From Lepeophtheirus salmonis (Eukaryota; Arthropoda; Copepoda; Siphonostomatoida; Caligidae): a stretch of DNA of 64,000 nucleotides. Positions 47,335-58,959 of the stretch are shown here, in pieces. The stretch spans positions 11,188,363-11,252,362 of the forward strand of contig NC_052135.2 in the NCBI RefSeq assembly GCF_016086655.4. Reading direction: 5' to 3'. A program made the translations under genes and the position numbers. Positions within the stretch are counted from its first letter, which is position 1. Each line of letters begins with the position of its first letter. A model generated the notes under the pieces. It was not told the origin of the DNA. It searched no databases and worked only from the letters and a program-made list of their open reading frames with translations.

Positions 47335-47625
47335 AATGGAATTATTCTGAAAAAAAAAAACCCATCCAAAAATAATGATGTTTTGGAAAACTATTCACAA
47401 AAATTTAAACTTTATGAAAAAAAAATCAAAAATCCATTACTAATCTCAAAAAATTTCAAAAATCCATAACTAATCTCAAAAAATTTCAGAAATCTTTAGC
47501 TGTTTACAAAAAAATTAAAATTGTTTGAAAAAATATTTGAATATTACCTTTTCTAGTAAAAAAAAAAAAAGCATACATTTCCTAATTCGAGGGGTAGCCA
47601 CAGTCCTAACCCCCTGCAAATGTCC
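47335..47625 (-). repeat. Family A MITE, partial
   Basis: A-rich body with TCAAAAATCCAT units, then TTTCTAGTAAAAAAA, GGGGTAGCCACAG and CCCCCTGCAAATGTCCCTTTTG. Confidence 0.55.
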
Positions 47626-47930
47626 CTTTTGACGCTGCCCAGCCCTTTCTTCAATTGGGGATATTGACTATGTCAGTATTTGTATTTTTCTTGGTGCAGT
47701 ATGTAGTATTTAGTTAACTAGGTATGATTATGAAATGATATCACCACCACTATCATGAAGCTTAAATATAAACTTGCTTAGCACGTAGTACATATCGATA
47801 TGCTTGATAATAATAAGTCTACATAATCTTTGAGAATCAAAGTGCATTTTGCGTCGTCGAACTACACGTATGTAGATTGAACAAACCTAGAAAAAAATTA
47901 AGAAATGAGTGCAAAGAATTAGTTATGGGA

Positions 47931-48205
47931 CGATTAAAAAAAAAAAAATCCTTATACCGATTTCGATACTTAAAAATATTTGAAATGACAGTTAAAAAGT
48001 ACTATTTTGCTATCAGAGGTGTACACAGGATTATGTTTTAAGGGACTTGGTTTTGAAATTTTTTATGAAAAATATCCGAAAATTTCACATATTAAATTTT
48101 TTGGAAAAAAATAAAATCTTACAAAATTCAAATAAACAATTGAATATTTTTCTAAAATTCAAATATACAATTGAATATTTTTCAAAAATCCAAAATTGTT
48201 CACGA
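47931..48205. repeat. Truncated family I end with attached family A
   Basis: TTAGTTATGGGACGATTAAA at 47929, then TTTTGCTATCAGAGGTGTAC into ACAGGATTATGTTTTAAGGG. The join between family I and family A is the same as in 13290-14002 and 49917-50648. Confidence 0.55.
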
Positions 48206-48235
48206 CATAACGTGATAAAATAAAGGAGACAAACT

Positions 48236-48715
48236 CAGGGGTGTCCAAAAGGAATGTGCTGGATTTGAGGGGTTGTAGCCTCCCTTCTTTTTTTCAAATA
48301 GAAAAGTAGATATCTGAAATTTAAAAAATCTTATTTTAGAAATTTATTTTAATTTTTCAAAACTTTTAAAATAAATTTTTATATTTAAAATTTAATTTCT
48401 TGAAAATAGCTCTAGATTTTTGAAAAATTATGAGAAAAGTAATGGATTTTCTCAAAAAAAAATTTAATTTTACTAGAGAAGCTATTGATTTTTGAAATTT
48501 TTTTCCAAAATTTAATATTTGATTTTCTTTTCCTAAAATTTAATTTTTTATGAGAATAAATATAGATTTTTGAAAAAAAAAATATATTTGAAATTTTTGT
48601 TCAGAAAAGTTGAATTCTACAAATTTAATTTGCAAAAAATTTTATTTTTTCATTTTTTTTCAAATTTTTTTCCAAAAACCAAGCCCTCTCACAAAAAAAA
48701 AATATATATATATAT
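48236..48715 (+). repeat. Family A MITE
   Basis: CAGGGGTGTCCAAAAGGAATG, GGGGTTGTAGCCTCCC, T-rich body, ACCAAGCCCTCTCACAAAAA. The right end is replaced by a TA run. The ORFs crossing it are by-products. Confidence 0.6.
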
Positions 48716-48719
48716 ACGT

Positions 48720-49916
48720 ATGACCCTGGAAATAATGTATGTGCATTTGAATATGGAGAAAAATGAGCTAAATAGCCCATGGGCATGCTGGTGCTCTTCA
48801 TTTTCTTGCAAATTTCTACGAGTGATACTCCTGCACTTTCGTACCTATTAGTATTACATTGGTTAGAGTTCTTTTGGAGTTGTGAGTACACTTAATCCTA
48901 AGCTGTGAATTATTTTCTGAATGTAAGACCTCAGGAGTAGTTTTTTCGCATGGTCATTAATTTCTGCTAAAATTCAAGTATTTGCACGAATTCTTAAACT
49001 TTTTTTATTTCAAGAAAATATTTATATACTTGTAGTCAACTTTAGAGTTCAAGAGAGTTAATCGGTGTTGATTATTTAATGATATATTAGTTTTGGAAGT
49101 GAAGGAGTGGGTGGGGAAAGGTAATTTGGGTCATGCCCTTTTAGAACAGCAAAAAAAACAAAAATATTTTATTACCAACATTACAATTCATGCATTTCAG
49201 CTAAAATACGATTTACAATATTCTGACGTTGATGCAAAAAAAATCAACGAAAATGATTTCAATATATCATCTACAAGCTGAGTAATAGGGCCAATTTTAG
49301 GCTACTGCAGTCAAACTGTGCCCCGTGCTGAATAAATAATATATTCATTCTCTAAAAAAGCAATTCATTTCAAATTTAAAAAAAGTTCTATGCATACCCA
49401 GATTGGGATTTGGGCCAGTGCAATCCTTTTCTCATTGGCCCTGCAATAGATAAGTTGGACCCTGTTGAATAATATGTAAATACAGGGGCGTCCCCAATTT
49501 AATATTGGAAATAAAATTTTGAAATATTTTGTTAATATCTATGGATTTTTACTATTTTTTTTTTACTATATTATTCCTTGGTTAAATTTGACAAGCTATT
49601 GCCTTTTAAAACAAATTATTGTGAATTATATATTTCTTCAACAAAGTGGAAGAACAATTGTGTTATTGAATAGTAAATCCACGTGGAATCAATGGACAAT
49701 AGTAAAAAAGAATCAATAGGATAATATATAATATTCCGTTTGAATATATTATAAACAAAGGTAACGGTTCTATAAAAGATCAACCCTCAACAATGTTCAT
49801 TCTTTTAATGGGTATTTTGCTTCATGTACTTTGTACATTCCTACGTATTACGTATGTAATTGTATTCTTGTAGTTACTTGACAACGATGAATTCGTCAAA
49901 TAAGAATGATTGTTAA
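48720..49916. other. A/T-rich stretch; family A end fragment
   Basis: A lone family A end CAGGGGCGTCCCCAATTTAATATT at 49486 is followed by only traces of body. The 62-codon frame at 49093 has no recognised motif. Confidence 0.35.
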
Positions 49917-50648
49917 TAGTGATGGGATGATTAATCGGAATCGGAGAATTGGGTTTTTTTCTGGAATCGGCATCGGAAAAATAATGCTTAATTTTCGAGT
50001 TTAATTCCAATTTATTACTATTAGTTAACTATTTATTATTTTCTAAGTTATGAAAAAAATGCCCCCCCAAATTTAGCAATTTTTGCTTTTTATTAGAAAA
50101 TTTAATATTTCAAATTTTTTGTCCAAAAAATTTGATTTTCTGTGAAGTACTATATATTTTTGAAATTTTTCTCAGAAAATTAATATTTTGAATGTTTATT
50201 TCAAAAAATTTTGTACTAGAAATTTAATTTTTGAAGATATTTATTTTTTTGAGAACAACTGAGGACTTTTAAACAAAATCCAAAAAAATTAATATTTGAA
50301 AAAATTTTCAATTCTTTTTTATTTTATGGGACAGCAGCTGTGAATTTTGGAAAAAATTTCCCAAAAAATTAAATTTATTATGAAAAGCTTTTTATAAATA
50401 ATTTGGATTTTTGAGAAATATTTAGATATCAAATTTTATATTTGAACTTGTTTTTAAAAGATTGAACATTTGAAATTTAATTTCTCAAATTTTTTTCAAT
50501 TTTTTTTTCTTCAAAAACTAAGCCCCTTCCAAAATATAACTTTGTGGATGCTCCTGATAACAAAAAAAATAGTATTTTTTATCCATTATTTAAATATGAA
50601 AGAATCAGAATCGGCATTTGGAATTTTTTTGGAAGCGTTCTATCACTA
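49917..50648 (+). mobile_element. Family I hAT-like MITE carrying a family A MITE
   Basis: Left end TAGTGATGGGATGATTAATC, right end GCGTTCTATCACTA. Flanks ATTGTTAA (49909-49916) and ATTGTTGT (50649-50656), 6 of 8. The left arm repeats GGAATCGG/GGCATCGG motifs. Family A occupies about 50055-50560 in plus orientation, starting CCCCCCCAAATTTAGC and ending TGTGGATGCTCCTGATAAC. Confidence 0.6.
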
Positions 50649-50656
50649 ATTGTTGT

Positions 50657-52387
50657 ACTACATGCAACTCCTTTACGTCATGTATTTTTAATTTATTAAA
50701 TGTATAGAGTTCTTTTTTTTTCTTTAATATTACAGAGCTTATATTTCTCTTTAAAATATGTAATAATAAAACTTGCAAAAATATACATTCATACATATTT
50801 ATGACGTATGTATGTATTTACATAATATTATTTTAATGTAAAAAGAACGTACATGAGGCCACATACATAATTTGAATTAAATTGCAATTTTTGGAAGTAA
50901 GAACCGACTATTATTCTCTTAATTGCAGAGTTGTATGTTGTAAATCTTCTTCCATGATGCGATTAAATGACCTTCAGATTTTGATGATGGGATTGAGGAT
51001 GTAATTAATGTTATTCCACTTTTTATTACAAGACCCATTCGTGTGCTCAATCTATGTATATTGAGCATATCTATTAATATATATCTTATAATATATTTAA
51101 TTAAAACCCCCTTATAAATAAAAGTAATGACGTCACATTTAACCAGAGCATTAGTCCGCTCAAGAAATCCTGAGTAAGCTCCCACTTTGCTCAGTTACTA
51201 ATTTTGTGAGCGCGTACCTGCTCCCGTTCATTTTATTAAAGCAATGAAGGCACTTTTGCTCAATTAACAATGAGCGTGCTCTCGCTCCTACATAATTAAC
51301 AACGAGCGGGGCTCAATTTTTCGCTCCTATACATAGGGGTACTTGAACTTGACTACCCTTTATGATTACAATTCAATCTAATTTATTCCAAGTTCAAGTG
51401 TGACGTACGATTTATGACAACTATACATTATTTGCAAAAGCTTACATATAATCCAAATGATTGGTATATTGAAAATAGGTGAGTCAAGAAATTTTTATTT
51501 GTCTTTTGTCAACCACTGACTTAGGGGACGTGTATTTATGAAGTTTCGAGCAACTATAATCCAGTTCACCCTGACAATTAGCTTGAGTTTGAACAAAGGT
51601 TTCTAGAGTTTTTGAACTTATGCTTACATGAGATTTTGAGATCTTATATCAATTGACTACAGAAAAATATAAGAAAATCGTATTTCAGCACGGAAAATTA
51701 GTTAAAAAAAATAAAGATATATCTTCCAACGTAATTTCTACACACGAAGGAGCTGAAAGTGTATCTTATATTTTTGTCCACTCAACTACACCACTCCATC
51801 CATCTAGATTTGGTACTTCCTCCAAATAAGTATATTTTACGAATAAACCTCGACATAATCATAAGTCAGGGACGTAATTACCGCAGGCGAGTAGTTTAAT
51901 CTGTGCCCCCAATAATTGTTTAAGAAATATTATGTATCGGCCTACTAATGGTGAGTCATCCATAGTCACGCCATTCAGGCCCAAAAAAATAGTGTTTCCG
52001 GCACTGTAAGCTACATGTATTACGTACAACAAAAATGCTTCTTTGCATATTTAAACTATCAATATCACAGTGTAGTATCATGTAATCTAATATTTGACTG
52101 AAGGGTTAATTTAATTTAACAAAGAAACAAAAATAGAACAATTAACCTATTTCAATAAGGATCATAGATGTAATAAGCAAAAGATGTATTTCTAAAACAT
52201 AGATGAATCAAAAAAGTTTCATATTATGTAATTGATTAACAATTATAATTGGAAGATAAAAACTTTGCTGTTTTAGCCAGTGAACTCGTAATAAAATTCA
52301 AAATAAATAAATAAATGTAAAAATGTATTTTGTACAAAATATTAATTTTTATTCATTAAAAAAAATAATTTAACATTTATGTAATTA
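50657..52387. other. A/T-rich stretch; GAGC-rich segment
   Basis: 51030-51330 is dense in GAGC/GCTC motifs on both strands (TGAGCGTGCTCTCGCTCC, GAGCGGGGCTC) and may be the subterminal part of a hAT-like element whose ends I could not fix. Remaining sequence shows nothing. Confidence 0.35.
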
Positions 52388-52730
52388 CTAGTGAGTGTAC
52401 CCGGCATTGAAGGAAGTTATTGTGCGTCGACGAACAGATACCCTTTGGTTTCTTAAAATATAAATATATAGGTAACTCCCAAAGAAATTATCAGTGTTAT
52501 TCTCTGTTTTTCATAAGAATAAACTTAGTTACTCCATACTTAGATGTTCTCTCCTCAAGAATGAAAGATTAATAAAAAGTGTTTGAAATTTTATATAATA
52601 TGACGCGGACACTCGATTGTATTGTTATTTGTTAGATCAAAGATCTACGGAATCCTAAAATACTCTTAAAAAATGACTACGGTATATATAGACATATAAA
52701 CACAGATCAACTTTGCTTTATTAATATAGA
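52388..52730 (-). mobile_element. Short non-autonomous Helitron-like element
   Basis: On the minus strand it starts TCTATATTAATAAAGCAAAG (preceded by A) and ends GCCGGGTACACTCACTAG (followed by T), the canonical A^T insertion with CTAG terminus. The interior includes a family B fragment (ATTCTTGAGGAGAGAACATC). A CGTCGACG palindrome lies about 40 bp before the 3' end. Confidence 0.6.
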
Positions 52731-52889
52731 TTACATCCCTCTTTAATAGGGTTTCTCTCCTGGGACATATAATTAATTAACAGGACAAAACAACCAAAAT
52801 CAGGACAAGGGCCACTATAATTCACCCATGCCCCTAAAATAATGACGCAAAAAACGAACTATGACTATTTGCAAGCCATATATATTATT

Positions 52890-53496
52890 TAGTGATGGGA
52901 CGATTAATCAGAATCGGGTGTTTTTTCTGGAATCGGAATCTGGAAAATAATGTTTTATTTGTTACTCCGATTCTTATGTATGATTATTTATTACTGGTTT
53001 TTAACCATTTATTACTTTTTTAAGTTATGTAAAAAATATATCTTAAATAAATTTCCGTCAAGGTATAAAAAAACTATAATATATTATAATAAATCTTCGA
53101 AAACTGAGAAGAAACAAATTGAACGCGTACTAAACGTGAACTAAATTGTTCTAAACACGTGGAGTCGTTGTAAATATTGCTATTTTAGGGGAATACGTTT
53201 TGTAAAGGGATCTAGGAAAGCTGAACTTTGCAAAATTTGCCTTCGGACAGTTTGCCGTGAGATTACTCGCCCTGCAAAAATTTGCATTAGAAAAATGTTG
53301 CCGGGCAGAGGAATCGACTTTTTTATTTTATTTTTTATATTAAAGTTTGCAATTTATTTTATCAATTGTAATTCTTAGAAAATTATAGAAAAATGTATTT
53401 TTTAACTATTGTTTTAAATATTACGGTGGAATCGGCATGGGGAATTTTTAATCGAATCGCATCGGCATCGGGTTTTTTTTCCGAATCATCCCATCA
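52890..53496 (+). mobile_element. Family I hAT-like MITE without family A
   Basis: Left end TAGTGATGGGACGATTAATC; right end ...CGAATCATCCCATCA, 3 bases short of the consensus. Flanks ATATTATT and ATTTTATT match 7 of 8. The arms carry GGAATCGG/CGCATCGG motifs. After AAGTTATG, where other copies hold family A, unrelated sequence follows. A second end-like GAATCGTCTCATCAC lies just outside (53513-53527). Confidence 0.55.
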
Positions 53497-53934
53497 ATTT
53501 TATTATTTTTTTGAATCGTCTCATCACAAACAATTATATATTCCTTCTAAAACGTTGGAATTGGCACTATAATCACCATGACAAAGATTTCATGAGTTGA
53601 TTTCCTTGATATAAGTATCTATAAATTTATTTTTATTTTTTTAATTCCATATCTGTATGTTCTTTGCAATATATATATATTACACACTCACTAAATGTTT
53701 TGTCTATAAATATGCATTATACAATGTACATATTCCATGATATTCTGTTCTGCAAATTACTCATTCCTCATTAGAAGCAGACATTATATTTAAGGTTTTC
53801 ATTTTTGTAAAGATAAATGAGCAAGAGAAAAAAGTGGGAGTCATACTTATGGTACCACTGAATAAAGAACCTTGTTGCTATCAACTGTCTGTTAAAGGGT
53901 TATGAAGATTTTTTTTTTTTTTTTTTTGGGGGGG

Positions 53935-54900
53935 GGGGAGGGAAATGAATTACTACTATAAAGAAAATAACCTTCAGGGTCGTACACAGGATCATATTTT
54001 GGGGAAGAAGTTGGAATTGCAATTTTTTTGAAAATATACAGAATTTAAAATTCCTGGAAAAAAATTTGAAAATTAATTATTTTGGAGAAAATTTCCATTA
54101 CTATTTTTTTTCAAAAATCCAAATGTATTCACAAAATTTAAATTTATTGGAATTATTTTTCAAAAAACTATTAAAAAAAAAAATGAGGGGAATTTTTTTC
54201 AAAAACCTCAGCTATTCAATTAAAATTAAATTTTTTATCCAAAATTTATAAATATTCAATAAAGATTTAGAAAAAATTTCAAAAATCTAAAGTTAGTAAC
54301 AAAATTTTAATTTTTTTCAAATGTTATACTAAAAATCCACAGCTATTCTATTTTTTTCAAAAATCCACAGCTACTCCAACAAAATATATATTTTTTACAA
54401 TTTTTTTTCAAAAATCCACAGCTGTTTACAAAAAAAAATTCAAAAATTAAATTTCAAGCATTTAATTGTTTAGACAACTTTTTTTAAAATCCACAGCTGT
54501 TTAACAAAAATTAATTAAAATTTTTGGGAAAAAATTTCAAAAACTAAATTTCAAGTTTAAAATAATTTGGAAAAAAAATAAAATGCTAAATTTTCCATTA
54601 AAAAACAATCATTCCTTAATTTTTATTTTTTTTCGGGTGGGAGGGGCGACAACTCCTCCAGCCCACTCCTTTCAGATGCTCTTGGTCTTCTACATTTAAA
54701 ATAGTGTTAGTGCAGGAAAAACAATATGACAAAATTTATTTTATATACATTTTTTTATTAAGCATTATTAAAACAATTTGTACCAAAGATAGGGAGAATG
54801 CTTACTTCAGAGGGAGAAGTTAGCACCACGATTACCAATTAAATAGTGAACAAAAAAAGATAACAGAGCACACGCAACAAGACTTTTTCCATTTCTAATC
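53935..54900 (+). repeat. Family H repeat split by a family A MITE
   Basis: Left part: TTACTACTATAAAGAAAATAACC; right part: CTACATTTAAAATAGTGTTA, AGAGCACACGCAACAAGAC. Collinear with 3310-3500. Confidence 0.5.
53976..54686 (-). repeat. Family A MITE, full-length
   Basis: Starts CAGGGTCGTACACAGGATCA and ends GCCCACTCCTTTCAGATGCTCTTG. The body holds at least six repeats of AAAAATCCACAGCTATTC-like motifs. Confidence 0.65.
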
Positions 54901-55149
54901 ACTAAACTTAATTTTCGCATTACATATATTACATCCTTAATTATAATATTTCCGCATTATGTAACTGAATTTTTTATTTTTTTTTGATCATTTCACATGT
55001 AATTGTACTATTAAACATGAGTTATGATATGATTGATAAAAGGCTAAACATATTTATGTATGTGTAAATGTCCATTACAAAGATATAATGAAAAATTATT
55101 CATAGAGTACTCAGTTGTACTTACCAACTTGCATGCAGTATAACCTTCG

Positions 55150-55900
55150 AAAAAAAAAATTTTTTTTTTTGTGAGCAATCGTCGATTTTTGAAATTTTTT
55201 TTCAAAAAATTAAGTTTTTTGAGAATGAACATGGACTTTTCTAATTTTTGGTGGACAGTTGTGTATTTATTTAGTCCAAATTTAATTTTTGAAATTTTTT
55301 TCGAAAGAAATTAATTTTCTGTGTATAATTATGTCATTTTTCTCCAAAAACTTTAATTTTTTGATTTTTCTTCAAAAAAAATTTTAATATGTGTACCACC
55401 TTAGATGATATTCATGATTATACAGAGACAAAATGCATCACCTATGTACATATTTAAAAAGTGTTTGACTGAATTGTTGAGGTTGCAAAAGGGTCAAAAA
55501 ATTTATATTTTATAATAATTTTATGATTTTTTTTTGTTTCAAAAATTTTATATTTGAAATTTTTTTTTTTTTTTTGAAATTGAATATTCTGAAAAAAGCT
55601 ACGGATTTTTGAAACTTTTTTCTTAATTGTTACTTTTTTGTTAATCGCTGTTAATTTTTAAAAATATAATTTTTTTGTCAACAACTGAGGATTTTTTCAA
55701 TTGTATTACAAAAACTTAATTTTTTTTTAGAAAAGCAAGGGATTTTTGAAATTTTTTCTTAATTTTTAATTTTTTTGTGAATGGCTGTTGATTTTTGAAT
55801 TTTTATTTTTTTATTTTTTTTTATAAATTTATGGTAAAAAATTTAATTTTTGAAATTTTTTTCCAAAATATTTAATATTTTGATGACGCTTTTTGGAAGT
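55150..55900 (+). repeat. Family A-like T-rich bodies without ends
   Basis: Two T-rich blocks (55150-55395 and 55500-55900) carry the TTTTTGAAATTTTTTTCCAAAA motif of family A. Neither inverted end is visible, so this may be a decayed or merged pair. Confidence 0.45.
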
Positions 55901-56204
55901 AAATCACTATTCCTTATTTTTTCTTGCTAAGTACGAGACCTAGGTAGAGCCAGTTGTAAATTATGTAAAACTCTTATTTAATATCCAGATGATATGTATA
56001 TTATGGTTGATTTTCGGTCTAGAAAATTAGTGCTAAATTTGAATTAGTTTGGTCCAACTTTGATGTAGGGTGGCACGTTGTAAAAATTGTTTTACAAAAA
56101 AAAATTACTCTTGATCCGGACTTGCAAATAATGAATTCAAAAAACACACAGAAATAAATAGGTGATGCATGATCTTTTTGGAAAAATAAACTTAGGGTGC
56201 ACAC

Positions 56205-56326
56205 GAGGTTAATAGTAATTAAATGTTGGACCATCATGCTAGAATTTTCTTTTTGGTGTATCGTACAGACTACAGGGTAAGGTAGACATTTTGTGACAAA
56301 ACACGCAACTAATCATAGTCTATGAC
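56205..56326 (+). repeat. Family D repeat flanking the retrotransposon
   Basis: GTTGGACCATCATGCTAGAA, GGTGTATCGTACAGACTAC, then ACAAAACACGCAACTAATCA. Similar sequence (CATACCGAC.., ACAAAACACACAACCACTCA) follows the right LTR at 60231-60310. Confidence 0.45.
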
Positions 56327-56447
56327 GGCACTATTTCCAGTTTTTCAGTAATATTAATTGTTCTTCATAGTACCTTGTTTTGCTTTTTTTTTCATAAATG
56401 AAATTATTATTTTACTCAGTTGAAATAAAGTTAGTTAGAACATAACA
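56327..56447 (+). mobile_element. 5' LTR of Ty3/Gypsy element
   Basis: Aligns with 60106-60229 through TTAATTGTT, TAGTACCTTGTTTT and AGAAC.TAACA at the 3' edge. It is short (about 121 bp), and its first bases have diverged from the right copy (TGTAAGAG). The boundary is inferred from the right LTR. Confidence 0.6.
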
Positions 56448-56466
56448 TTAGTGATCCCGACGTGAT
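56448..56466 (+). promoter_or_regulatory. tRNA primer-binding site
   Basis: TTAGTGATCCCGACGTGAT directly follows the LTR. It differs at three positions from TGGTGACCCCGACGTGA, the complement of a tRNA-Trp 3' end, the primer used by the CsRn1-type Gypsy clade. The identification as tRNA-Trp is from memory. Confidence 0.55.
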
Positions 56467-56469
56467 ATC

Positions 56470-57194
56470 ATGCCTCCTAAAAATCTCAGTCTGATGGTCA
56501 AGACCATGTGGACAATGCCCTCAGATTGAACAAAAGTACATGGCGAAAGAGGTCAGTAACTTAACTCTTGTCGTACCAGAACAATGTCTTCCAAAATTCT
56601 CGGCGATAAATTCGGAAATTGGTTTAGAAGAATTGAGCTGGATTTTTTGATGAGGAATATCAGAGCAAATCTTGTCTAATGGTTTCAGCATTACTTGGTT
56701 AAGTTTTTAGGTCTATCCCTAAAAAGAATGAAGGTCTCATGTATAATGGTGCAAAAAAGGCAATTTCACAGAAAGACGGTCTCTCATCTTCAAAAAGAAT
56801 TAATTTTTTCTTATATGCTGTGCAATTCATCGGAATTTTCCCCGGGGGAAGTTATTAATGAAGTTGAGCGTCTCCTTGACGAGGAACACATCCATGATTT
56901 GCGTCATCGACTTAGGGAGGCCCTCATCAGAAATGTGCCTAAAGACTAGCGAGGATACTCGAGAGCACAATGCCATTCGATTGAAGAGTTCATGCAAATG
57001 TGTGTTGCAGCCAAAGATCTCAACGATACACATATTTCTACTGTTGAGGACTCGTCTGCTTCGCCTTTTATCAATCATGTATGCAAAAAACCTTCTGATA
57101 ACATGTTCAAATGTACTAAATCTAAGGACGAAAAACATAACTGCTATTATCATTCTAAATTTGTGAATGAGGGCAACTACCTGTTCAGGAACTA
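56470..57194 (+). pseudogene. Gypsy gag relic
   Basis: Starts at ATG 56470 (MPPKNLSLMVKTMW) just after the primer site. Broken frames continue with WFRRIELDF-like and SPGEVINEVERLLDE then RHRLREALI (56695-56949), typical of the capsid region. EEFMQMCVAAKDL follows in the +1 frame (56992-57195). Near the end a KHNCYYHSKF segment recalls the C-x2-H... cluster of CsRn1-type gag proteins, but the later cysteine is missing (YLFRN). Three or more frame breaks make it inactive. Confidence 0.55.
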
Positions 57195-57195
57195 G

Positions 57196-57480
57196 TTGCC
57201 CTTTTTATGTATTTGTTTCAAAAAACTAAATTGCCCTCGGTTGCACGGGACTGAGGTTGTAAATAAACCATCAAACTTATTTTTCATCAAAGACAACTCT
57301 AATTTGATTAATTTTCTAGTAGATACAGGAGCGCAAGTGTCTGTTATCCCATTTAAAAAATGTAAAAATCTCGTTCGAGAAAAACTGTCCCCTATTATTG
57401 GATATAGAGGAGCCCTCGTTGATGTTATTGGGGCAACAACTTTAACTCTCAATCTAGAAAATCTAGGAGATTTGGAATGA
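57196..57480 (+). pseudogene. Gypsy aspartic protease
   Basis: Open for 94 codons. It contains FLVDTGAQVSVIPF at residues 40-53, the D-T-G active site of retroviral-type aspartic proteases (GAT at 57322), then IGYRGALVDVIGATT, the flap-side region. A stop at 57478 cuts the frame before the ILDADFF segment, which is read in the same frame just beyond. The protease would cleave the Gag-Pol polyprotein in a live element. Confidence 0.65.
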
Positions 57481-57699
57481 AAATTTATTGGTGTACAAAG
57501 TGGTCGTCCAATTTTGGATGCAGATTTTTTTATAACATTTCAGATTTAGAATTGATATCTCAATAAGAAGTTATTCGAGATTAACCGTGCTTAATTACAG
57601 AACTATCAAAGACTCAAGATGATCTCTTTGATAACAAAAGTTTCACTGAAACTTATTCAGCTCACGGAGTTGAACACCATGTCGAGACGAGAGGCCCTC

Positions 57700-58925
57700 A
57701 TTGCCTTGCGAAATCACGCAAGTTATATGGTTAGAAGTTAAATTTTGTACGAGACGAAATCCACGAATTGTTATAGAAAGGAATCCTACGATCGTCTTCT
57801 TCTAATTTTTCTTGCGCTATTCACGTCGTTCCAAACCCCAAAGGAAGCTGGAGAATGTACGGCGACTATCGTCAATTAAATTGGATGACTGATCTTGATC
57901 TGTATCCCCTCCCAAATCTAAGAGATTTGGTGGCTAATCTAAAAACTGTTTTTAGTCAAATTGATTTACACAGAGCTTGGAACCAAATACCTATGAATAA
58001 CACTTCTATAAATAAAACTGCAATCATTACGCCATTTGGTTTATATAAAAATTTGAGGATGCCTTTTGGTCTTAAAAATTCTGATCAGACATTTCAGACA
58101 CTCATCGATTCAATTTTACGAGGAATTCCAAATGTGTTTCTGTACCTTGATGATATCCTTGTCGATTCGGAGGCAATGAATGATCAATGGAAAATGTTGA
58201 GCGTGGTTTTATCAAGACTTAAAACAGCTGGTATGATCCTCTCCCCTGAAAAATGTGAGTTTTTCATGAAATCGGTAGACTTTCTTGGACATTCTATTTC
58301 ATCGAAAGGTTTTAGGCCTCTATAATGTAAGGTAAAGGCAATCCAAAAAGTACAAACTCCAAAATGAAAAGATGAACTGCATAGATTTTTGGGCATGGCG
58401 CAATATTACTCTAAGTTCATCGAAAGATTGTCTCAATGGACAGTTTATTTGTAACACCTGTTAAAGCAAACTGTAAAGTTCAATTGGAATACAGAACATG
58501 AATAAGCATTTCAATGTATTAAAAATAGTTTGTCAAAAAGTATTCAACTTGTATTCGGAGATAGTTCATTACCATTTGCCCTGACGACTGATGCATCTGA
58601 TACAAAGATGGGAGCCGTTCTCGACCAAAAGGTAAATGGGCACTAGCAAGCTCTAGCTTTTTCGTCTCGAGCTCTTTCAACGACACAACAGAAATATTCA
58701 ACGTTTGATAGGGAATTATTAGGTGTTAAGGAAAGCATCAAACATTTTCTATGGGCTTTGGATGAACAAGTTTTTAAAGTTTTCACGGACCACAAACCTT
58801 TAGTCACATTCGCAATTCCTCCTGGACGCCTAGACAGTTCCGTACTTTTGCATTCATAGCAGAATTCAATTGTGATATCGAACACGTTTCTGGAAAATTA
58901 AATCATACTGCATACATTTTTTCTA
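57700..58925 (+). pseudogene. Gypsy reverse transcriptase and RNase H
   Basis: The 156-codon frame from 57855 starts at GDYRQLNWMTDLDLYPLPNL and includes FSQIDLHRAWNQIPM (motif A, first catalytic D), MPFGLKNSDQTFQ (motif B), and YLDD at 58143-58154 (motif C), so the RT triad is intact. GHSISSKG follows. After the stop at 58323, other frames give HRFLGMAQYYSKFIERLS, TTDASDTKMGAVLDQK (RNase H D), FSSRALSTTQQKYSTFDREL (RNase H E) and VFTDHKPLVTF. The N-terminal part before 57855 is also readable in pieces (SSNFSCAIHVV). It would copy RNA to DNA in the cytoplasm. Stops at 58323 and later, plus frameshifts, inactivate it. Confidence 0.7.
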
Positions 58926-58959
58926 GAAGTATAAATAACATCACAATAGGCCCAACATT

